NCBI GenBank assembly: GCA_973895155.1
Contig: OZ316896.1
Location: 10,540,001 to 10,604,000, forward strand
Direction: 5' to 3'
DNA from: Marsupella aquatica
Lineage: Eukaryota > Marchantiophyta
DNA length: 64,000 bases
Shown: positions 19,703 through 28,900 of the stretch, piece by piece
How positions within the stretch are numbered: position 1 is the stretch's first letter
Layout: each line of letters opens with the position of its first letter
Position numbers and translations under genes: made by a program
The notes under the pieces: generated by a model
What the model was told of the DNA's origin: nothing
The model's database searches: none
Seen by the model: only the letters and a program-made list of their open reading frames with translations

Positions 19703-22564
19703 CTAGGCATCACATAGCTCCCCACTTAATTGTGAAGCGTCCTCGCGAACAACTTCATCTTTGTCCATATAGTATTTCTTGAGGCGGTCATAATGGATGC
19801 GAACTGGATATACCTCTCCCGTAATGTTGGCCAATTGTACGGAGCCATTGGGGAACATCATGGTTACTCTAAAGGGTCCTAACCAGCGAGTGTAAAGCTT
19901 TCCTGGAAACCTACTATACCTACTGTCATAAAGTAGCACAAGATCACCGGTATGAATACTAACTACTTTTAACCTTTTATCATACTGCTGCTTCATGATA
20001 TTCTGTCTATATTCTACTCTCTCGGCTGAAATCATTCTCGCTTCCTCTAAAGCTTCTAACCTATATTCTCGCTCCTTTAGGCTCTCCTCCGCTGAGGCTC
20101 TTTCCTCAATTGTAACTTGAAATGTCGGTATCTCAAGTTGCATGGGTACCAGGGCTTCTTGTCCAAAGGTTAAGAAGAAGGGTGTATGACCGGTAGTGGA
20201 TTTATAGGCAAGATTGTAAGCAAAAACAGCAGCAAACAATTTATCATCCCAATCGAGTTTGTTCTGAGCTACTGTCTTGTTCAATATCTTTCCTATGATT
20301 CCGTTTGCTCGTTCTGTCAACCCGTTTGCCTTTGGATGGTAGGGAGTAGTAGGCCTATGTTTAACTAAATACTGCTCATTTAAACGACTAATTATATCAT
20401 TCAAAAAATGGGTTCCTCTATCACTAACTAATTCTAGGGGTGCTCCATACCTGGTGAAGATCTGCTCATACATGAATCTAGCCGTAGTAATTGCATCATC
20501 CTTCATTGTTGGTCTGGCCTCTACCCATTTAGTTGCATAATCCGTAGCCAGGATTATGTACTTGTTCCGTCGAGGGTGGGTCAGTGGTTTCAGAGGTCCA
20601 ATGTAATCAATACCCCACTTCTCGAATGGTGCCAGAGGTAGAATAGGGTGCAGTGGATGCCTGGTGGACGCCCTTGGTCCTCCCACTCGTTGACAAGGAT
20701 CGCATTGTTTGATAAACTGATAGACATCTTTGTGCAAGGTGGGCCACCAGTAACCGGCATTTAATATCTTCTTAGACGTGGTTACTGGGGCAAAATGTCC
20801 TCCGGCCTTCTCTCCATGCATGGCCCGTAGGACTCGTTTTACCTCTCTCTTTTCCAAACACCTTTGAATCGTGCCGTTGATTCCATGCTTGTGCAGTATG
20901 CCTTTAATGCACTGATATTGTCTGACCTTCCGCACAAAGACTGCGGCTTGCTCTCGGCTTAATCCTGGCTGTAATCTGGAAGTGCTGAGAAATTGTAAAA
21001 TCTCAGGGTACCATGTACCAGCTATTTCCACAACGAATAGCTCCTCGTCGGGGAATCGATCATCGATGCAATCCGTGGCAGGTTTTCCTGTGATCCTTGA
21101 AAAGAAGTCGGCATTGGCATGTAACTTTCCCGGCTTGATCCTCAGCTCATAGTCAAACTCCTGTAATAGCAAAATCCATCTTGCTACTCTGCCTGTAAGG
21201 TCCGGCTTATTGACTAGGTACTTCAAACTTTCATGATCAGTATGAAAGATTACCTTGTACCCTAGTAAATAATGCCTAAACTTTTTACAAGAATAAATGA
21301 CTCCTAATGCTTCTCTTTCCGTGGTAGAGTAGTTCCGTTTGGCATCGGCAAGCTGACGGCTTGCGAAGTATATGGGATGGTCCCTTCCTTTCTCATCCAA
21401 CTGACTTAGTACTGAGCCAATACAGAAGCCCGAGACATCTACAAAAACATGAAAATCTTTGTTCCAGTCCGGTGCTATCATGACTGGGGCCTCTACTAAC
21501 ATCTGCTTCAATTCTACCACCGCTGTGACTCGTTCAGGTGTGGGTTCGAAGTCTGCTCCTGCCTTGAGCATATTGGTTAATGGTAAAGCCAGCTTGGCAA
21601 AATCCTTGATGAACCGGCGATAGTAACCAATGCATCCCAAGAAGGATCTTACATCCTTTATGTTCTTAGGTTGCATGATATCTAGCCATACTGCTAGCTT
21701 ACCTTTGTCAATCTCAATGCCCTTCCTTGATACCTTGTGACCTAGTAGCACCCCCTCGGTTACTGCAAAAAAACATTTATCTGGGTGTAACTTGAGACCC
21801 ACCTCTCTACATCTCATGAAGGTTTTCCTGAGGTATTTAGCATGTTTCGATGCCTTCCCGAATACTGCAAAGTCATCAATGAAGATTTCCATGAACTTTC
21901 TCAAGTAATCATGAAAAATGTTCACCATTAATCGTTGGAACATAGCTGGTGCGTTGCAGAGTCCAAACGGCATACGATTGAAGACATAGATCCCCCATTC
22001 CGTGATGAAGGCCGTCTTGATTTGGTCTTCTTGCCGAATCCTGATTTGGTTATAACCAGAGTATCCATCCATGAATGAATATAGTTCATGACTGGCTACC
22101 ATGTCTAGTACCATATCAGTAAACGGTAAAGGAAAATGGTCTTTTAATGTTGCTTCATTCAGCTTCCTGTAATCCTGACAAACCCGGATCTTGGGTTTAC
22201 CATCAGGTCCAGCTTTCTTGGGAACTATCACAATTGGAGACACCCAGTCTGAATGCAGGACTGGAGTGATGAATCCAGCTTCCACTAGTTTGTCGATTTC
22301 TGTTTTGACCAGCAGGGAATACTTCGGGTTCATCCTTCGAATTGGTTGTCGAAATGATTTGGCTCCTAACATGAGATCAATTCGATGTTCCCCTAGTGTT
22401 GGATCTACTCCCTTTAGATCTTGGTGACTCCATGCAAACACATCCTGAAATTCAATCAATAAGTCACTGATCTCTTTCTCAAGCTCAGGTGCTAGGTTTC
22501 TCCCTAAGTTCAGTTCTCTTCCCTCTCCTAAGTCGAGCTTCCGATATTGCCGTGCTTGGATCAT
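19703..22564 (-). CDS. pol: Gypsy pol: reverse transcriptase, RNase H, integrase
   Basis: 953 codons from the Met at 22564. RT spans about residues 80-250, with YSFMDGYSGYNQI (Asp near 166) and the catalytic FIDDFAVF (about 228-235). RNase H lies at about 370-470, with FHVFVDVSG, STTEREAL and HTDHESLKYLV. The integrase H2C2 zinc finger is at about 589-625 (HFAP, CDPCQRVGG). The integrase core has all three acidic residues: D in WGIDYIGP (near 653), D in VSDRGTHF (near 715) and E in GLTERANG (near 751). No frameshift or stop interrupts it, so the enzymes look intact. The stop codon falls inside the first 12 nt of the 3' LTR. The same frame is open upstream to 22969 apart from one TAG (see the linker entry). 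Confidence 0.97.
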   Translation of the reverse strand: MIQARQYRKLDLGEGRELNLGRNLAPELEKEISDLLIEFQDVFAWSHQDLKGVDPTLGEHRIDLMLGAKSFRQPIRRMNPKYSLLVKTEIDKLVEAGFITPVLHSDWVSPIVIVPKKAGPDGKPKIRVCQDYRKLNEATLKDHFPLPFTDMVLDMVASHELYSFMDGYSGYNQIRIRQEDQIKTAFITEWGIYVFNRMPFGLCNAPAMFQRLMVNIFHDYLRKFMEIFIDDFAVFGKASKHAKYLRKTFMRCREVGLKLHPDKCFFAVTEGVLLGHKVSRKGIEIDKGKLAVWLDIMQPKNIKDVRSFLGCIGYYRRFIKDFAKLALPLTNMLKAGADFEPTPERVTAVVELKQMLVEAPVMIAPDWNKDFHVFVDVSGFCIGSVLSQLDEKGRDHPIYFASRQLADAKRNYSTTEREALGVIYSCKKFRHYLLGYKVIFHTDHESLKYLVNKPDLTGRVARWILLLQEFDYELRIKPGKLHANADFFSRITGKPATDCIDDRFPDEELFVVEIAGTWYPEILQFLSTSRLQPGLSREQAAVFVRKVRQYQCIKGILHKHGINGTIQRCLEKREVKRVLRAMHGEKAGGHFAPVTTSKKILNAGYWWPTLHKDVYQFIKQCDPCQRVGGPRASTRHPLHPILPLAPFEKWGIDYIGPLKPLTHPRRNKYIILATDYATKWVEARPTMKDDAITTARFMYEQIFTRYGAPLELVSDRGTHFLNDIISRLNEQYLVKHRPTTPYHPKANGLTERANGIIGKILNKTVAQNKLDWDDKLFAAVFAYNLAYKSTTGHTPFFLTFGQEALVPMQLEIPTFQVTIEERASAEESLKEREYRLEALEEARMISAERVEYRQNIMKQQYDKRLKVVSIHTGDLVLLYDSRYSRFPGKLYTRWLGPFRVTMMFPNGSVQLANITGEVYPVRIHYDRLKKYYMDKDEVVREDASQLSGELCDA
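19715..19727 (-). promoter_or_regulatory. Polypurine tract next to the 3' LTR
   Basis: The minus strand reads AAGTGGGGAGCTA immediately before the TGTGATG start of the 3' LTR. This is a purine-rich primer site for plus-strand DNA synthesis. It overlaps the pol 3' end. Confidence 0.7.
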
Positions 22565-22570
22565 ATTAAT

Positions 22571-22969
22571 CTACTTCTTCAAATTCGGGTCCAGTTCGGC
22601 TTCCAGTCTCTCTAATCTCATACCTCCATAAACTGGGATCTCGGCTGGACTAGCCGAGTCGGTCCCTTCCTTGGTGTCCATAGATTGTCCCCTTACCGGT
22701 CTATTCGGTTTTGAATTAGTGGTCGGCTCCCCTTCCTGCCTTGGCTCTAGATCGTGTCTGTCCATCTCATCCACCTCTTGCTCCTGAGAGTTAGGCCGCT
22801 GTGCTCTCTCGGCTTCTAATAGGGCCTCAATTTGTTCTGCCCTCGTAATCGGCTTGTATGCCGATCCCTTGGTATTTAATTCCTTGCCGATGATCGATGG
22901 CATTGTGGACCCCGTCGGCTCTGCCACAACGCCTGCAGAAAATCCACTGTCCCTGCTACTGCTCCCCAC
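22571..22969 (-). CDS. Gag-pol linker ORF, ends at a TAG in frame with pol
   Basis: 132 codons open from 22969, just after a TAA. There is no ATG at the start, so it is unlikely to be an independent gene. It overlaps the last 94 nt of gag in the -1 frame and continues, after a single TAG at 22571-22573 and two codons, straight into pol. Acidic and low-complexity (EQEVDEMDRHDLEPRQEGEP). The layout suggests gag-pol expression by a -1 shift in the overlap and stop readthrough, or two recent mutations in one copy. No canonical slippery heptamer was seen in the overlap. Confidence 0.6.
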   Translation of the reverse strand: MGSSSRDSGFSAGVVAEPTGSTMPSIIGKELNTKGSAYKPITRAEQIEALLEAERAQRPNSQEQEVDEMDRHDLEPRQEGEPTTNSKPNRPVRGQSMDTKEGTDSASPAEIPVYGGMRLERLEAELDPNLKK

Positions 22970-25869
22970 TTAGCCGTTTCATCCAATTGGTCTACATCCT
23001 TTACTTCCTCCGGAATTGCAGCTAAAAAGGTGGATTCTATTGTAAAGCAGTCCTCGACCTCTTCGTCTTCTTCTTCCAAGTCACCTTCCATTGGTTCTTG
23101 CCATAATCCGCTGGGGGGTACCTCTGGTCCAAAGACACCTTCTTCGGTTAGGTTAGTGAGGCATTCTAACCAACGTACTTCATCGGCTGACTCCAGTCCA
23201 CTGTCGTACCCATCTACTTCCCTTATGCTTTTCCTACGGTCATCCTTAGTGTCCCAGGATACCGTGATAGAGGGGGTCCCGAAAGTGAACTGCTTTTTAC
23301 CCCAATCTTCTATTACCTCGGCTAGGTACAGCCATGGCCTACCAATCAATAGCCGGAATGACGTAGGATTTACCGGCTTCATTACTACATAGTTAATGCT
23401 AAAGAAGATACCTCCTATCTCTGTCTTGATGCCGGTTAACACTCCCGTCGGAATGACCTGATATCCATTGGCCATGTTCAACACTCTTCCAGTCATCTCC
23501 GGTGTTAGACCCCACCCTTTTGCTGTTGAATCAATCATAATACATACCCCTGATCCTCCATCGATGGGTACCCGTAGTAATAATTCTCCTTGAATCATTA
23601 ATGGTAATGCTGGGGCTCCTTGATCTTCTTCTATCATTAGTACGTCGGATCTGGTTGCTACCTTGGGTAATCTCGGCTTGCCGAGAATAGCCTTCCTTAA
23701 TTGCTTCCGGAAGTACGGGCTATTTTTCAATAGTTGACCTACTGTTGCCGAGACTCTAGATTCTAGTACATCTTTAGCCAGGTCATAGGGAACAATCGGC
23801 TTCTCTTCTGGTGGTGTTTCCGTCTTGGATTCGGCCAGTTTTGCCATGCTAGTCTCCACAGCTGTTGGGTCTTCCGAAGCAAACAATGCTTTTGCTCGTT
23901 TTACATCCTTGGCAATGGCTTCGGTATTCTCCAGGGTTTCTAATTCTCTTAGTTGTTCCTTAACACTAGCCGTAATAGAGGGGTAGAACAACTTAGGATG
24001 ATCTCGATTGAAGTCGCTATCTTGTGAAGGATTGGTTTCACTGGTGGGCTCATGGCTTACCTGTATTGCCGGAGCCCTCCCTTCTCCTTCTGTTGATGTT
24101 GACGAAGAGTCGATCCTTTCCTCCGTAACCTTCCCTTTATTTTTGGCCAGCCCATCCCACCTTTCCTTCCTTCTGGTAGATCGAGTAGAGACCCGGTAGC
24201 AATCATGATCTAAATCCTCCTCTGAGAAGGTTGATAGGGCTTCGGCCTCATCCTCAGATGGTACGAACTCTGCCTCGGCATCCTCTTGCCATCCTAGTTC
24301 GATGTGGTTGATTTGAACTCCTCCGGGGGTAGTACCTGGCGGTAAGATCTTGATAGGCAAAAGCTTATGATTTGCGGCCAGGCCTGCCAACCAAGTAGGA
24401 CATTGCCCTAGCATATGACCTTCCTGTCGGCATCCCATACATAGCTGAGCTGGTTGTCCATCACCCTGTTTGCGTGCATTCGGGCATTCTCTAGCAAAAT
24501 GGTCAGGTTGACCACAATTATAGCACGCCGCAAATCTTTGCACATTCGGCCTAGGAGGTACTGACGGGTTCTGAATAATCCGAGGATACATCTCTCCTGG
24601 ATTGTTCCTTAACCCTGACCACAGAGATGCAGGTCTGTTGGATAGGTCTCGTGCTCCAGTCTCACTGATGCCGAAAACACTATCAGCGGCATCTCCCAAA
24701 AAGTACTCTACTTCTCCCTGACATGGTCTGATCTCGGCCACATGCCGAACATGATTAGTATTAAGCTTAGGACACGCATCTTTATGGTGTCCGGTTTTAT
24801 AACATAAGGCACACCATACAGAGCTATCCTCCTGTACTACCTTCTTCTTTGGTTTTACCTCTGCAATGATAGCCTTAAGTTGCTCGGTAAGGGCTACGAT
24901 GTTATCTGGTGGCTTAGCCTCCATCTTGACTTTCGTCTTCCCTCTCCTTCTGTCCTTCCTTTTCCTAGTTTTTTCTTCTTCAGAACTCGAAGATGACTCA
25001 CTCTTGCTACTCCCACTATTCGAGCTTGACTTATCACTTCTAGACTTCTTGGGATGTTTCTTCTTCTTATCTTTTTTCTTATGGGGTGATCCCTCCTCTG
25101 ATGAGGAACTCTCAGACTTAAGCTGTTTCTTCCGGCTTGTGATATCTGCATTAATGTATAATTGAATATCCTTAATTGCTTCGGCTAAAGTCTCCGGGTT
25201 CTCCTTCCTAATTGCAAAACTCATCTTCTGTGGCAAAGCATTCACCAACCATTGAAGTTGCATACCTTCAGATGCATTGGTCTTTGTACGTCTTACCAGT
25301 TTCTGAAAGCGTTGCAAGAACTTCCTGAAGGATTTGTTCTCCTTGAACCGAAGTTGTCCCAACTTCAGCACTGCTAGTTCTGAAGTTCCAATGGGTCGAA
25401 ACTCCTTAACAAAGAGTGTTTTGAAGATATCCCAGATGGCTTGATCTTCCATATCTAATGCTCTGTACCAAGGCCTAGCCTCACCCTTGAACAGGCCGGG
25501 AAGAATCTGCATCTTGATGGCCGATTCTCCATTTGCTGCAGCGGTTCCCTCGAAATCGTCCAACCATTCGTCCGGATCCTCATCTCCTCTCCCATGAAAT
25601 GTCTTGTAATGTATGCGCGACCGCTGGCTCAATCTGGTCCCTGGCCTCTCGTCTGGCCGTGCCTCTGGTTCCCCCATGTCGGTTGGAGACTCACTTCTCC
25701 TTACCGACTCTTCTTCTGGTATGTCTTCTTCGACGCCACTTCCAATTTCGGAGCTACCAGCTCTTTCTGCCCCTCTCAGTCGCTGTGTATCATGCCACCC
25801 GGCGAGCTGCTGCAGTCGAGCTCTCTCCCGTTGAATCACTCTTTCTTCCCTCGGCGTAAGGTCAGTCAT
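22876..25869 (-). CDS. gag: Gypsy gag with aspartic protease region
   Basis: 997 codons starting 69 nt after the 5' LTR. A retrotransposon gag domain lies at about residues 85-240 (ILPGLFKGEARPWYRAL, FKTLFVKEFRP, SFRKFLQRFQKLVR). A Ser/Lys-rich stretch follows at 250-320. Three zinc knuckles of the CX2CX4HX4C type lie near residues 353 (CALCYKTGHHKDAC), 449 (CYNCGQPDHFAREC) and 478 (CMGCRQEGHMLGQC). A retropepsin-like region near 755-880 has VPIDGGSGVCIM; the catalytic triad reads DGG instead of the common DTG/DSG, a variant I recall from some plant gypsy elements. It ends at 22876, overlapping the linker ORF. Intact. Confidence 0.93.
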   Translation of the reverse strand: MTDLTPREERVIQRERARLQQLAGWHDTQRLRGAERAGSSEIGSGVEEDIPEEESVRRSESPTDMGEPEARPDERPGTRLSQRSRIHYKTFHGRGDEDPDEWLDDFEGTAAANGESAIKMQILPGLFKGEARPWYRALDMEDQAIWDIFKTLFVKEFRPIGTSELAVLKLGQLRFKENKSFRKFLQRFQKLVRRTKTNASEGMQLQWLVNALPQKMSFAIRKENPETLAEAIKDIQLYINADITSRKKQLKSESSSSEEGSPHKKKDKKKKHPKKSRSDKSSSNSGSSKSESSSSSEEEKTRKRKDRRRGKTKVKMEAKPPDNIVALTEQLKAIIAEVKPKKKVVQEDSSVWCALCYKTGHHKDACPKLNTNHVRHVAEIRPCQGEVEYFLGDAADSVFGISETGARDLSNRPASLWSGLRNNPGEMYPRIIQNPSVPPRPNVQRFAACYNCGQPDHFARECPNARKQGDGQPAQLCMGCRQEGHMLGQCPTWLAGLAANHKLLPIKILPPGTTPGGVQINHIELGWQEDAEAEFVPSEDEAEALSTFSEEDLDHDCYRVSTRSTRRKERWDGLAKNKGKVTEERIDSSSTSTEGEGRAPAIQVSHEPTSETNPSQDSDFNRDHPKLFYPSITASVKEQLRELETLENTEAIAKDVKRAKALFASEDPTAVETSMAKLAESKTETPPEEKPIVPYDLAKDVLESRVSATVGQLLKNSPYFRKQLRKAILGKPRLPKVATRSDVLMIEEDQGAPALPLMIQGELLLRVPIDGGSGVCIMIDSTAKGWGLTPEMTGRVLNMANGYQVIPTGVLTGIKTEIGGIFFSINYVVMKPVNPTSFRLLIGRPWLYLAEVIEDWGKKQFTFGTPSITVSWDTKDDRRKSIREVDGYDSGLESADEVRWLECLTNLTEEGVFGPEVPPSGLWQEPMEGDLEEEDEEVEDCFTIESTFLAAIPEEVKDVDQLDETAKWGAVAGTVDFLQALWQSRRGPQCHRSSARN

Positions 25870-25920
25870 TACCTACGCTTCCGTTCTAACTTCATATCTC
25901 ACGGCTTAAGAAATGCCCCC

Positions 25921-25934
25921 TCCATCTAGCGCCA
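25921..25934 (-). promoter_or_regulatory. Primer binding site candidate
   Basis: Four T residues after the 5' LTR end, the minus strand reads TGGCGCTAGATGGA. It begins with the TGG that pairs to a tRNA CCA end. The tRNA was not identified. Confidence 0.7.
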
Positions 25935-25938
25935 AAAA

Positions 25939-28900
25939 TGTGGTGCGTCCCATGGCTCCCTAAACCCAAGAAACCCCCCAACTCAAGCCGATTCCCGCAG
26001 GTTTCGTGCTTGGTGAGGCCGTTTCCGCGGCTTAGCGGCATGGGACGCTGCTAACCTTCTACTACTACTATTAACATTTTACACACATATACTGGACAGA
26101 TCCTTCATCGGGTCATGAGATACGTAGCCGGCCTAATATAGGCCTTCCCCTGTCTTCCCCTGTCTTCCCCTCCGTCTTGTTAGGTATGTTTGGATTCCGC
26201 CGCCGGAATGATCCCCAATAGGCTTGGTTAAGCCGCTAAGACCTCTCTCAGCTCGACACATCCAACTCTCACTCCCCTGCTTACTTTCCTTCCTTCTGTT
26301 GATGTGGGCACTCTTCACACAAGTTAATGCGACACACAAATAGCAAAATGACTCATTCTGACTGAGTCATACCATGCACTTGCCATACAAACAGTACATC
26401 TCATACACAAGTTCTGTGAACTAAGCCGTGAGGCCAACTCTATTCAGCTCTTAGGCATGAGGAAACATGAATATATACAAGGGTCACTGTATGACTAACC
26501 GAGAGCTTCTCGTACTACTTGATCCCAGCCCGGCTGGTGCAAACTAAAAACTTGCTAAAGAAGAGGCCCTGAGCTCCCCGCTGCCCAGGTACTTATCCTG
26601 GTAGTGGATCCGCCATTCTTTGCATCGTAAGCCTAATCTACTTAACAGTAATCTACTTGCCCGAATCTACCTATGTACAGCAAGGCAGGAGCACAAGTGT
26701 TGCTCCTACCAGTGGGACCACAATCCCACTAAGCTAAGTGTCAGGACCGCTCCTGGTTCTGATCCTAATCCTAAACGTGGAGATCCGCGCCCGCCCTGCC
26801 CACTCACGCCTCCTCCCTCCACGTCCGCCCTCCCTAAAAGGAACGGCGCCCTTGCACCATCACGACACCGGTGGTGGATCCTTAATGGACGCCCCCAACG
26901 CTTCCTCCTCAGCCACTGCCGTTGGCCCGCCTACTGACAGATTACCTGCCCTTGACTGAGTCAACTCTCCATCGGCCTGACTGGGTCCACCTTCGGCTTC
27001 AGCCTCGACACCGGCCTCGGCAATACCCACGGCTTCGGCCTCAGCCACTCCCATGGCTTCGGCCTCCCCTTCCCCTAGGGTAGTTGGATCCTTAGCCGTG
27101 ACCCTGTCTAGGGTCGGTGCTGGGTCTACCTCCTTGATCACCACGGCCTGTGAAGTCGTATTACTCCTTGACCCTGAAGGTTTCCGCTTCTTCTTCGTTG
27201 GTGGCTCGGCAGCTGGTCCCTTCCCCTTCCCACTTACTTCTGGCACTGGTGCAGTTGGCGCGGCTTGTCCTTCGGCAATTACCACCCCTGGTAACTGGTT
27301 TGTCCCAACGGGAGATGGACCTGCTGCAGCTAAGCATTTAAATACTGCGGCTTGTTTCTTCAGCCGCTCTGTTTGGTTGTCGGCCCGCCGCTGTAGGTTC
27401 TCCATCTTCCTCGTGATTTCCTCCAACTCCTCTTGGGTTTCATCCAGGTCCTTACGTGCCCCCTCCAGCTCGTTTTTGGCCTCCTCCTGCTCCCTGTGGG
27501 CTTCCTCCAATTCCTTCTTCAAGGTAGCCCTCTCCTCCTGGGTTGCTCTTAGCTCCTTGTCAAGCTCTGCAATGATGACAGACTCCATCTGGTTCATCTT
27601 GGCGTAAGTCTGTTCGAGCATCTCGTCCTTCTCCCTTAGGTCGGCCTTGAAGCTGGCCGTCAGGGACGCAAGCTCCTGCTGCAGCGCCATAATCCCTTGA
27701 TAGGATTTCCCTAACTCGACCTCCTTCTGCTCAAGGGCTCCGCGGATTTTCTCGAGCTCCCCTTTCAACGCCCATTCCTTTCTTTGGGTCTCCGCCATGG
27801 CCCGGCTATTGGCTGTTATGTGGGCCTCCTCTGTATTCTTCAGCTCTTGCTTCCACTTCTCCCTCTCTTTGATCATGTCGGCCAACTCTTCCTGCGTCTG
27901 AGTCAATTTATCCTTGATATTCTGATTATCAGCCTGCGCGGTGTCCAACTGCCCCTGCATGATGTTCAACTCATGTCGTTTAATCCGCAGTTCATCTTGG
28001 GCTTTCTTGGCCGCCCTTAGATCTTCAATCTCGGCTTCCATCCTCCTAAGCTGCCGAATGACCTCGTCCTTCTTGCTTCTCTCTAAAGCCACCGCTTCTT
28101 CTAATTGGTGCTTCTCCAACTGCTCCCTATGGAAAAAGGGTCCTATCTCCAACTCCTCTCCAAAGATGCCGAGCGCAAGTTCCCCACACATCTCACCATA
28201 CTCCATGGCTCTATTCTTAGCGTAGGTGGAGTAAGTAGAAGTGATCGGCATCGCCCATCGTGGCCTCTGCTCCCAAGCCGTCCTGCGGATCTCTTCAATC
28301 GTGGCTAGAGGTTTGCTTCCTTTTTCGGCTAGCCGCCTGATGTCCTCCGGCCAATCTCCTCCTGGTAAATCCTTTTCCTTAGCCAGGGCGGCCTCTTCCT
28401 CCTGCTTGATTCGCTCCTGAAATTCCTGCACCGTCTGTTTTATGCCGTCGAAGCTTGGGGGAGCAACATCTGGTGGGGGAGACTCAGGGCTACTCTACTG
28501 GTTGGGGTCCCCTCGCACTACCCTTGGAAGTGTGGGGACAAACCGGCCACAGGTCCTTACTCCTGGAACGTGATGGTCCGACCCATAGCCGGAATTATCA
28601 TGGCTGCAGTCCTCCACTGCCTCCTCTACCTCTTGGACGTCCGGCTTCTCCCTCTCCTCTTCGTCGGTAGGAGCTTCAGGCAATTCTGCCTCAGATTCGG
28701 AGCTTGAGGTTCCCACGTACATTCGAACACCTGGCTTGGATTCCGGCCTGATTCTCTCCTTGTCTCCAGCAAAGGGGTTTTCTCTTGTGAGCCGGTGTAG
28801 GCCTACCTCTGTAGTAGTGTCCTGCATTGTTGTCGTTGCCGTTGTTGTTGCCGATGCCGATTTCTTTTCTTTCTCCAGTAGTTTCAGCAGACTCTGCATG

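Larger units (their letters stand above)
15075..19714 (-). repeat. 3' LTR of the gypsy element (4640 bp)
   Basis: In transcription order it starts at 19714 with TGTGATGCCTAGACAGG and ends at 15075 with a CACCACA terminus. It contains the intact copies of the two LTR ORFs. A TATA-like sequence (TATATATTC on the minus strand, plus 15605-15614) lies after the long ORF. This suggests that the ORFs sit in U3 and that transcription starts in the last kilobase. Confidence 0.95.

Noticed and set aside
24866-25165. Leu/Ser-rich plus-strand ORF resembling a membrane protein
   Set aside because: Antisense shadow of the Ser/Lys-rich gag linker.
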